From an uncultured Eubacteriales bacterium (lineage in GTDB: Bacteria > Bacillota_I > Bacilli_A > RF39 > UBA660), in assembly GCA_900321645.1 (NCBI GenBank), contig ONWZ01000152.1, positions 1-5,020 on the forward strand: 5,020 nucleotides of DNA. The letters are read 5' to 3'. Below the pieces are notes generated by a model, which saw nothing but the letters and a program-made list of their open reading frames with translations, did not search any database and was not told the DNA's origin. The position numbers and the translations under genes were made by a program. Positions 1-4,512 of this stretch are shown here, one piece after another. How positions within the stretch are numbered: position 1 is the stretch's first letter; each line of letters opens with the position of its first letter.

Positions 1-53
1 CGCCGAATTTTCGATAACTATCAACCTCGTCACCAATTTAATGGTCTGGCGCT
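1..53 (-). ncRNA. glmS ribozyme (glucosamine-6-phosphate-activated), 3' part cut by window edge
   Basis: Read on the minus strand, this stretch matches the conserved 5' core of the glmS ribozyme. It shows A|GCGCC at the cleavage site (A at 53, G at 52), then a short P1 hairpin formed by ACCA (45-42) and TGGT (35-32), then the invariant GACGAGG (31-25), then TTATCGA and TTCGGCG at the edge. GGCG (4-1) can pair with CGCC (51-48) to make helix P2. In known members, glucosamine-6-phosphate binds the core and acts as cofactor for self-cleavage of the glmS mRNA leader, which lowers synthesis of the GlmS amidotransferase. The accessory P3-P4 domains and glmS itself should lie beyond the left end. 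P1 is very short here, but this helix varies in length across the family. Recognition comes from remembered family consensus, not a covariance search. Confidence 0.92.
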
Positions 54-92
54 CATTATTATCGTTACCTCCATATGATAATAACTAAGTAT

Positions 93-122
93 ATTATGAC
101 ATATTTAGTGGTTAAATGTCAA
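93..122 (-). promoter_or_regulatory. likely sigma-A promoter for glmS
   Basis: A perfect -35 TTGACA (122-117) is followed by an 18-base spacer and a -10 CATAAT (98-93) preceded by TGT, which gives an extended -10. Transcription would start near 86, about 33 bases before the ribozyme cleavage site. The -35 lies inside the last codons of dinD (Leu-Thr-Phe-Asn-His-stop), so glmS transcription begins within its upstream neighbour. I see no terminator between dinD and this promoter, so read-through from dinD is also possible. Confidence 0.65.
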
Positions 123-938
123 ATCGCTGGTTTCATCCTTTGATTTTGCTAGTTCTTTTAAGCTCTTTTCAGGTGTTGGTAAATCTTCTGGCATCGTGCC
201 ACCAGCTTCTTTAATGGCCTTTCTAACAATTTTACCAATATTATAGTGAGTAGCATTAGCAACATATTCATTATCGACTTTGTCTTTTTTTAAACGTTGC
301 TCAGTTTGAGATATACGAAACAAATTAGCAATTAATTCATCACTTCCCATATTATCTAAGATATCTTCACGGTATCTTAAGCCTTTTCTTTTAGCAATAT
401 CATTCGCTGTTTCACCATTATATAGTCCTTTGTAACCGGCATTATGGAATTTATCAAAGTTCTTAACACCGGCATTTTTAGCCGTTTGATTTAATGAATA
501 ATTACCTTTCTTAGTTAGATCTCTTTGATAAAATCTTTTTTCATCTTCGGTTAATTCTGAATATACTTTATCACTTAATTCTTGACGTCTCGTTTGAATA
601 GCAAAATAAGTTTGCGCTAGAGCAATTGTTTTCTTTCTCGAATCACCATTTTGAGCAATTAAATAACAGGCATAACGAGATAACTTATAATCTTCTATTT
701 CCCTTGTTGTCTTAGATCCAATATCAACCATTTTACCGGCGCCGGTAAAATGGTCTAATACATTATAATTGCTGCTTTTACATGTATCTTTAGCCTTTTC
801 AATTACTTCCTTGAATTTTTGCCATTTGATATATTCTAGGATGGCCATTAACTCTCTTGCATACCAAAATTCATTTCCATATTCATCAATATGTTTAATA
901 TCTTCGAACATTGTTTCTGTTCGCGTTATTTCATTCAT
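105..938 (-). CDS. dinD: DNA damage-inducible protein D (DinD)
   Basis: The 277-residue product resembles DinD, which is about the same length in E. coli (274 aa). Roughly residues 8-115 form a BRO-N/antirepressor-like N-terminal domain (the FWYARELMAILEY region, then KLSRYACYLIAQNGD and ALAQTYFAIQTR). The C-terminal half contains the typical DinD stretch with AGVKNFDKFHNAGYKGLYNG. E. coli DinD is a cytoplasmic SOS protein reported to inhibit RecA-mediated strand exchange and disassemble RecA filaments; the same role here is inference. I choose the ATG at 938 because AAAGGAGG ends 8 bases before it; an upstream in-frame GTG at 947 lies inside that RBS. The gene is monocistronic by appearance: it follows the rplT terminators and precedes the glmS promoter. 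No clear sigma-A promoter or canonical LexA box is visible upstream of the start. Confidence 0.9.
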   Translation of the reverse strand: MNEITRTETMFEDIKHIDEYGNEFWYARELMAILEYIKWQKFKEVIEKAKDTCKSSNYNVLDHFTGAGKMVDIGSKTTREIEDYKLSRYACYLIAQNGDSRKKTIALAQTYFAIQTRRQELSDKVYSELTEDEKRFYQRDLTKKGNYSLNQTAKNAGVKNFDKFHNAGYKGLYNGETANDIAKRKGLRYREDILDNMGSDELIANLFRISQTEQRLKKDKVDNEYVANATHYNIGKIVRKAIKEAGGTMPEDLPTPEKSLKELAKSKDETSDLTFNH

Positions 939-946
939 TTTCTTCA

Positions 947-954
947 CCTCCTTT
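947..954 (-). promoter_or_regulatory. dinD ribosome binding site
   Basis: AAAGGAGG on the minus strand is a near-perfect Shine-Dalgarno, 8 bases before the ATG at 938. It overlaps the GTG at 947-945 that would otherwise extend the frame by three codons, so it settles the start in favour of ATG. Confidence 0.85.
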
Positions 955-1047
955 CTTCCCCCCTCATTAATAATATTGGGAAAAAATTTGGTGATTACTT
1001 TTTTTCAGGGAAAATTTCTCTAAATTTGACATTATTTGCGTAAAGGA

Positions 1048-1068
1048 AAAGAGATTAGTAATCTCTTT
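1048..1068 (-). terminator. second hairpin downstream of rplT, possible backup terminator
   Basis: This is a perfect 21-base palindrome with 10-base arms (AAAGAGATTA and TAATCTCTTT) around a single central base. It lies about 14 bases beyond the main rplT terminator hairpin. On the minus strand it is followed by T-CC-TTT, a weak U-tract, so it may be a tandem terminator. It could equally be a protein-binding palindrome near dinD. Confidence 0.45.
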
Positions 1069-1071
1069 GTG

Positions 1072-1099
1072 AAAAATAAAAAACCCAAACACTTGGGTT
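1072..1099 (-). terminator. intrinsic terminator of infC-rpmI-rplT
   Basis: AACCCAA (1099-1093) pairs perfectly with TTGGGTT (1088-1082) around a GTGT loop, followed by TTTTATTTTT on the minus strand. The upstream arm starts within the rplT stop codon (1100-1098), so termination directly abuts translation. Position and form fit the end of the translation operon. Confidence 0.9.
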
Positions 1100-1706
1100 A
1101 TTTACTTGCTTTTTTAGTAGTAGCTTTCTTTGTAGTTGTAGTCTTCTTAGCTGTTTCTTTCTTTGGAGCTGCTTTAGTTGTAGTAGTTTTCTTAGCTGTT
1201 GTTTTAGTTGCAGTTGCTTTCTTAGCAGGTGCTTCTTTCTTAGCTGAAGCTGCCTTCTTTGCTGGTGCTTTCTTTTCTGCTTTAGCATCAGTTACAACTG
1301 TTTCTTCTTTCTTAGCTGGAATTTTTACTTCTTTTGGAGTATATGCTTTACCATCTAAAGCATCTTTAGCAATACTTACTAAATCTTTAAATGCTGCCTT
1401 ATTATCAATTGCTAATTCTGATAACATCTTTCTATTAACAGTTACGCCGGCTTTATTTAAACCATTGATGAATTTTGAATAACTAATTTCAAATTCACGG
1501 CATGCTGCATTAATTCTTGCAATCCATAATTTTCTGAAATTACGCTTATTTTGACGTCTGTCTCTAAAAGCATATTCACCAGAATGCATTAATTGCTCAT
1601 GAGCTGTTTTATATAATCTGTGTTTACTTCCAAAGTAACCTTTAGCTTCTTTTAAAACCTTTTTTCTTCTTGCACGTGCTACTGTGCCACCTTTAACTCT
1701 TGCCAT
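1098..1706 (-). CDS. rplT: 50S ribosomal protein L20 with basic Lys/Ala/Thr-rich C-terminal extension
   Basis: The first ~118 residues are a full L20: MARVKGG start, RARRKKVLKEAKGYFGSKH, the DRRQNKRNFRKLWIARINAACR core and KAGVTVNRKMLSELAIDN near the end of the family domain. L20 binds 23S rRNA early in 50S assembly and, in Firmicutes and E. coli, represses its own operon by binding the mRNA. The ATG at 1706 has GGGAGG 8 bases upstream; this RBS overlaps the rpmI stop. The protein is 202 aa against the usual ~115-120. The extra ~80 residues are low-complexity, made of repeated AKK/PAKK/TKK units without aromatic residues, similar in composition to histone H1-like tails. The tail is in one continuous frame and is followed at once by the operon terminator, so it appears genuine and not a fused neighbour. 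Its function is unknown; nucleic-acid binding is a guess. Confidence 0.97.
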   Translation of the reverse strand: MARVKGGTVARARRKKVLKEAKGYFGSKHRLYKTAHEQLMHSGEYAFRDRRQNKRNFRKLWIARINAACREFEISYSKFINGLNKAGVTVNRKMLSELAIDNKAAFKDLVSIAKDALDGKAYTPKEVKIPAKKEETVVTDAKAEKKAPAKKAASAKKEAPAKKATATKTTAKKTTTTKAAPKKETAKKTTTTKKATTKKASK

Positions 1707-1719
1707 TCTAATTGCCTCC

Positions 1720-1923
1720 CTATATTAAATCTTTAATTCTCTTGTAGTCTGATTTGTGTAAACTACTTGCATTTCTTTTTTGTCTGTTTGTCTTAGCAGT
1801 TCTCTTACCAGTGTTGTGTAATACTCCTTGATGTGACATAGAAATACTACCACTTTTTCTTACTTTGAATACTTTTTTCATTCCCTTGTGGGTTTTCATC
1901 TTATTTTTCTTTACTTTTGTCAT
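1720..1923 (-). CDS. rpmI: 50S ribosomal protein L35
   Basis: The 67-residue product is a typical L35 (family about 65 aa): small, very basic, with KMKTHKGMKKVFKVRKSG near the N-terminus, HNTGKRTAKTNRQKR in the middle and KRIKDLI at the end. L35 is a late-assembling component of the large ribosomal subunit. AAAGGAG lies about 8 bases before the ATG at 1923. It is the middle gene of the conserved infC-rpmI-rplT operon, 14 bases after infC and 13 bases before rplT. Its TAG stop runs straight into the rplT Shine-Dalgarno (TAGGGAGG), an arrangement that favours translational coupling of L35 and L20. Confidence 0.97.
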   Translation of the reverse strand: MTKVKKNKMKTHKGMKKVFKVRKSGSISMSHQGVLHNTGKRTAKTNRQKRNASSLHKSDYKRIKDLI

Positions 1924-1937
1924 TTTTAAATCTCCTT

Positions 1938-2459
1938 TTACTTTTTAGGTGTTAGTTGCATATACATAGATCTGCCTTCCATTTTAGGTTCAGTTTCTAT
2001 TTCTGCAATATCAGAAAGTTCATTACTAAATCTCATAAGAACATCTTTAGCTAATTCTGGATGTGATATTTGACGGCCTTTAAATCTAATGCTTGCTTTA
2101 ATTTTAGCGCCTTTTTCTAAATTTTTACGAGCATTCTTAACGCGTGTATTAAAGTCATGCACATCGATAGTTGTAGATAACCTGAATTCTTTGATATCAA
2201 CAATTGCTTCCCTTTGTTTTTTCATAGCTTCTTTTGCTTTCTTTTTCTTTTCATAACGGAATCGGTTATAGTCCATTATTTTACATACTGGTGGAGTTGC
2301 ACTCTCACTCATTAGTACTAAATCAAAGCCAGCATATCTCGCTAAAGTTAGTGCATCTTGTTTTGATTTGATTCCAAGTTGTTCTCCATTTGGTCCAATG
2401 ACCATCATTTCATTTGCTCTTATTCCCTCATTAATTGGGTTTTCCCTTTCCTTTGTTAT
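1938..2459 (-). CDS. infC: translation initiation factor IF-3, apparent AUA start
   Basis: IF-3 binds the 30S subunit, prevents premature 50S joining and checks start-codon and initiator-tRNA pairing. The protein shows the N-terminal domain (residues ~8-77, ENPINEGIRANE to the family signature KIMDYNRFRYEKKK), a basic linker helix and the C-terminal domain (from ~85, VDIKEFRLS, then KGAKIKASIRFKGRQ, ending MYMQLTPKK). I place the start at ATA (2459-2457), giving 173 aa. A strong GGAGGTG sits 8 bases upstream of it when measured from GGAGG. The only upstream in-frame ATG (2474) is itself part of that Shine-Dalgarno and has no RBS of its own. Rare AUU/AUC/AUA-type starts are a known infC trait that lets IF-3 limit its own synthesis. 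First gene of the operon, behind an attenuated leader. Confidence 0.98.
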   Translation of the reverse strand: MTKERENPINEGIRANEMMVIGPNGEQLGIKSKQDALTLARYAGFDLVLMSESATPPVCKIMDYNRFRYEKKKKAKEAMKKQREAIVDIKEFRLSTTIDVHDFNTRVKNARKNLEKGAKIKASIRFKGRQISHPELAKDVLMRFSNELSDIAEIETEPKMEGRSMYMQLTPKK

Positions 2460-2465
2460 AAATAA

Positions 2466-2472
2466 CACCTCC
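2466..2472 (-). promoter_or_regulatory. infC ribosome binding site, defines the non-AUG start
   Basis: GGAGGTG on the minus strand matches the anti-Shine-Dalgarno very well. Its distance to ATA at 2459 is optimal (8 bases after GGAGG), while it overlaps the ATG at 2474 and so cannot serve it. It follows the leader terminator hairpin by only a few bases. Confidence 0.85.
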
Positions 2473-2474
2473 AT

Positions 2475-2508
2475 AGAAAAATGAATACAGAAAACGTCCT
2501 GTATTCAT
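2475..2508 (-). terminator. leader intrinsic terminator (attenuator) before infC
   Basis: ATGAATACAG (2508-2499) and CTGTATTCAT (2490-2481) form a perfect 10-base-pair stem with an 8-base loop, followed by TTTTCT. It ends just before the infC RBS, so it would stop transcription of the whole operon unless prevented. Its left arm can alternatively pair with 2589-2581, which makes it a conditional terminator. Confidence 0.85.
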
Positions 2509-2607
2509 CTAATTCACCTAATAATACAACTTGTATATTTCTTAAGGCTTTTTACCCATTAGTAGTTCTAATCAGGTGAGATAAATACATCTACTTTCCG
2601 TTTCTCG
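2475..2607 (-). promoter_or_regulatory. L20-leader-type regulatory RNA of infC-rpmI-rplT
   Basis: About 130 untranslated bases separate the promoter from infC. Two exclusive structures can be drawn. In one, TGTATTTAT (2589-2581) pairs over 9 bases, with one G-U, with ATGAATACA (2508-2500), and the adjacent TCACCT (2579-2574) pairs with AGGTGA (2519-2514); this antiterminator sequesters the terminator's left arm. In the other, the terminator at 2508-2481 forms. Between them lie a small hairpin (ATTAG/CTAAT) followed by GGGTAAAAAGCC, and a TACA/TGTA hairpin. Firmicute L20 leaders (Rfam L20_leader) act this way: excess L20 binds the leader and favours termination. Assignment to that family rests on position, length and architecture; the exact L20-binding determinant is not proven here. 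Confidence 0.75.
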
Positions 2608-2613
2608 TTATAG

Positions 2614-2642
2614 ATTATAACTTATTAATAGACAAAAGTCAA
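2614..2642 (-). promoter_or_regulatory. sigma-A promoter of infC-rpmI-rplT
   Basis: TTGACT (2642-2637), a 17-base spacer and a perfect TATAAT (2619-2614) make a near-consensus housekeeping promoter, as expected for a translation operon. The transcript would start near 2607 and include the attenuator leader. No other promoter of this quality is seen upstream of infC. Confidence 0.88.
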
Positions 2643-2823
2643 GCACAAATTAACATCTTTTTCATAATTTATAATAGGTGGTAATATGTTAAATAATTTT
2701 TTTAATTGCTTTAGATTCTTTGTCGGTTTAAAACTAATTACCCTTCTTTTATGTATTGTTTTAGTAATTGTCATTTTTTATCATTTTATCATTACCTTAA
2801 TTTTACCATGTTTTATCAATGTT

Positions 2824-3696
2824 TTAATCTTGTTTTTGGAATTTATTGCTTTTATTAGTTTGCTCTTTTATACGATATTCTTTCCGTAATTCATTTGTTT
2901 TATATAAATAATCTAAATCCCTGCGAATCGTTTTAACTGTTTCATATTCTGTAGGCATTGCTTTAATTTTATTAGGAATTGATATCAAAATTAAGAATAA
3001 TAACATTTCTTCATCACTTAAGGGATATTTATTTAAATATATTTTTAATAAATCAGAAAATTCAAAATCAAGACAATTATTCTTATAAAGGGAAACTAAA
3101 TCATAGATAGGCATATCTGTTTTAGCCTTGTCCCAACTAATAAGATATGGCTTATCATTTTTTAGATAATGGTCTAATGATAAATTATTATGAATCATAG
3201 TTACCCTAACTTGTCTTTTATTTTCAATTAATTGATACCACTCATCAATCCTCTCTTTGGTATAATTAAGTGACTCATAGACAATCGTAATATTTCTCGC
3301 AATTAAATAATTCGCTGGTGACATATAGATTTCATTATCGATCATATCCATTAGCTTATTATAGTAATTATAAGCATTATCAATCTGATTATTAATATCT
3401 TCATAGAGTGCTTTATAATAATCTAAATCAACTTCTTTATAGATGGTTGTCTTACTATGTAGCACTGCTAAAATAGTTATTAAATCGATTATTTTCCCCT
3501 CTCTAGGTTCTTCGGTATCAGGAATATATTCATAGTAAAAATAATCGTTATCTTCATCAATTACTTGGGGAAAATAATCAAAAGAACGTGATAATAAATA
3601 ATGATAAGTATTCTTTAAGGACGCTTTTTTCTTTTTAATAACATAACGATCATCAATTATTCTAACACTCTTTTTAAGAGTTATCTTATTTTTCAT
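2824..3696 (-). CDS. ysxE: YsxE/CotS-like kinase-fold protein, probably spore coat associated
   Basis: The 290-aa protein looks like a divergent member of the aminoglycoside-phosphotransferase/CotS kinase fold. Visible landmarks are an N-lobe strand RYVIKKKK (residues 18-24) with a possible ATP-site lysine, a hinge-like YYEYIPD (54-60), a catalytic-loop-like HNNLSLDH (169-176) and LISWDKA with downstream DMPIYDL (185-200). In active relatives the loop reads HxD and the metal site reads xDW/xDF; here these Asp positions are Asn171 and Ser187, so activity is doubtful. In B. subtilis, ysxE directly follows spoVID and belongs to the CotS group; the same order here is the main support for the name. 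It overlaps the upstream spoVID by 11 bases (ATGAAAAATAA) and has no good RBS, so it is probably translationally coupled. Alternative: a general phosphotransferase-family protein of unknown role. Confidence 0.7.
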   Translation of the reverse strand: MKNKITLKKSVRIIDDRYVIKKKKASLKNTYHYLLSRSFDYFPQVIDEDNDYFYYEYIPDTEEPREGKIIDLITILAVLHSKTTIYKEVDLDYYKALYEDINNQIDNAYNYYNKLMDMIDNEIYMSPANYLIARNITIVYESLNYTKERIDEWYQLIENKRQVRVTMIHNNLSLDHYLKNDKPYLISWDKAKTDMPIYDLVSLYKNNCLDFEFSDLLKIYLNKYPLSDEEMLLFLILISIPNKIKAMPTEYETVKTIRRDLDYLYKTNELRKEYRIKEQTNKSNKFQKQD

Positions 3697-4348
3697 TATC
3701 GCTAGTTGGAATAATTAATTTATCACCCACATGAATATCATCGATTGGATTATATTTAGCTAATTCTTCTTTTGTCAGATGATATTTTTCTAAAACTTTC
3801 TCTAACGTATCATTTTCCTTGAATGGATAAACATGATATGTGACATACTTTTCTTCTTCATTAAAGCCATTAAAGATATTAATATTATCATTATTGTTTT
3901 CATTCTCAATTTCTTTTTCTTCCACTGGTTTCTCCTCTTTATCATCAGTAAGCATATCATCTAATAAATCGATCCGATCAGTGATTTCTACTGGTTCTGG
4001 TTCTTCTTTAACTAAGTCTATGGGTTCTTCCTCTTCACCATCAATATATAAATCAATATTAACTTTTAATTTATTGGAATCAATTAATTCATATCTAAAA
4101 TCATCGATATCTACTTCTAAAGTATCTAACTTATAATTACAACCTAGTGCAATATCAAATGGTAATTCAAAAGCAAATGGTTCTTTTTTCAATTCTCCTT
4201 CAGTCATCTTATACTCACCAGTAATATTAAAGGTGCCGCTAACACTTTCCTTGGAAGTCTTAATTTCTGGTTCTAATGAAATAGCGGTTATTTCATGGAC
4301 ATCGGTACTAAAGGTTAAAACATTATTAAATGGTACTATTTTTTTCAT
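3686..4348 (-). CDS. spoVID: SpoVID-like spore coat morphogenetic protein with C-terminal LysM
   Basis: Residues 1-~104 match the SpoVID N-terminal domain pattern: ISLEPEI, then GTFNITGEY, ELPFDI, LDTLEVDIDDFRYEL and LKVNIDLYIDG. An acidic Glu/Asp/Asn-rich linker (~105-168) follows, then one LysM (~170-214: YHVYPFKENDTLEKV, LTKEELAKYNP, VHVGDKLIIP-like end). No signal peptide is seen, as expected for a mother-cell protein. In Bacillus, SpoVID drives encasement of the forespore by coat proteins together with SpoIVA and SafA. At 220 aa it is far shorter than B. subtilis SpoVID (575 aa); the loss is in the central acidic region. I choose ATG 4348 because AAAGG lies 8 bases upstream; an in-frame ATG at 4378 has no RBS and would overlap the likely -10. 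It heads a two-gene unit with the overlapping ysxE-like gene. A LysM protein of other function is possible but less likely given the pair. Confidence 0.85.
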   Translation of the reverse strand: MKKIVPFNNVLTFSTDVHEITAISLEPEIKTSKESVSGTFNITGEYKMTEGELKKEPFAFELPFDIALGCNYKLDTLEVDIDDFRYELIDSNKLKVNIDLYIDGEEEEPIDLVKEEPEPVEITDRIDLLDDMLTDDKEEKPVEEKEIENENNNDNINIFNGFNEEEKYVTYHVYPFKENDTLEKVLEKYHLTKEELAKYNPIDDIHVGDKLIIPTSDNEK

Positions 4349-4356
4349 AAAATCAT

Positions 4357-4361
4357 CCTTT
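4357..4361 (-). promoter_or_regulatory. spoVID ribosome binding site
   Basis: AAAGG followed by an 8-base spacer leads to ATG 4348 (Met-Lys-Lys-Ile-Val). This supports the shorter start over the in-frame ATG at 4378, which lacks a purine-rich site. Confidence 0.75.
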
Positions 4362-4367
4362 CGATTA

Positions 4368-4395
4368 ATTATATGCACGATATTTTTAAAAATGA
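4368..4395 (-). promoter_or_regulatory. possible sigma-E-type promoter of spoVID
   Basis: CATATAAT (4375-4368) differs at one position from the sigma-E -10 consensus CATACAAT, and TCATTTT (4395-4389) resembles the sigma-E -35 element, 13 bases away. B. subtilis spoVID is transcribed by mother-cell sigma-E, so this is the expected class. The region is very AT-rich and such matches arise by chance, so support is weak. Confidence 0.35.
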
Positions 4396-4420
4396 TTTTT
4401 ATCTTTTTAAAGCCTTATAA

Positions 4421-4449
4421 ATTAAGTGAATAACCAACAAATGTGTCAA
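4421..4449 (-). promoter_or_regulatory. possible sigma-A promoter upstream of spoVID
   Basis: A perfect TTGACA (4449-4444) is followed 17 bases on by CTTAAT (4426-4421), a weak 4/6 -10. It would give a leader of about 65 bases to spoVID. It stands back-to-back with the plus-strand promoter at 4467. It may be an additional vegetative promoter or only a chance -35 match. Confidence 0.3.
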
Positions 4450-4466
4450 CCTAATGTAAAAAGAAT

Positions 4467-4495
4467 TTGACTTTGATGGTAAATTATGGTATCAT
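4467..4495 (+). promoter_or_regulatory. sigma-A promoter of the gene starting at 4513
   Basis: TTGACT (4467-4472), a 17-base spacer and TATCAT (4490-4495) preceded by TGG (extended -10) form a good housekeeping promoter. The predicted start near 4502 leaves only about 11 bases before the ATG at 4513. Confidence 0.6.
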
Positions 4496-4512
4496 TGAAA
4501 ACGTGATTGCGT

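Noticed and set aside
1055..1288. Second minus-strand open frame of Lys/Gln/Leu/Arg in the rplT tail, raising a frameshift or fusion possibility.
   Set aside because: The low-complexity repeat keeps several frames open. The in-frame Lys/Ala reading continues smoothly from L20 and stops at the operon terminator, so no frameshift is needed.
1036..1482. Plus-strand long frame rich in Val/Ala/Phe opposite rplT.
   Set aside because: It is the reverse-strand image of the repetitive Lys/Ala tail and L20 core; no RBS or family resemblance.
2460..2474. ATG 2474 as the infC start.
   Set aside because: This ATG is part of the GGAGGTG Shine-Dalgarno and has no RBS of its own; ATA 2459 fits spacing and IF-3 length.
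2625..2774. Minus-strand 49-codon frame with a basic peptide between ysxE and infC.
   Set aside because: It has no Shine-Dalgarno and runs through the infC promoter; composition is ordinary AT-rich Lys/Ile.
2686..2889. Plus-strand 67-codon frame encoding a very hydrophobic peptide, with AGGTGG 4 bases before its ATG.
   Set aside because: It overlaps the 3' end of the ysxE-like gene antisense by 66 bases; its hydrophobicity is what a T-rich strand opposite Lys/Asn-rich DNA gives; the RBS spacing is short and no -35 precedes the TATAAT at 2670-2675. A small membrane protein cannot be excluded, but nothing positive supports it.
105..4348. Mollicutes genetic code (TGA read as Trp), considered because of the high AT content.
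   Set aside because: All five Trp codons in the complete genes are TGG and none is TGA, which is unlikely in an AT-rich genome using TGA for Trp.
4349..4378. ATG 4378 as the spoVID start (10 more residues).
   Set aside because: No RBS, and it overlaps a candidate -10; ATG 4348 has AAAGG at the right distance and the N-terminus fits the family better.
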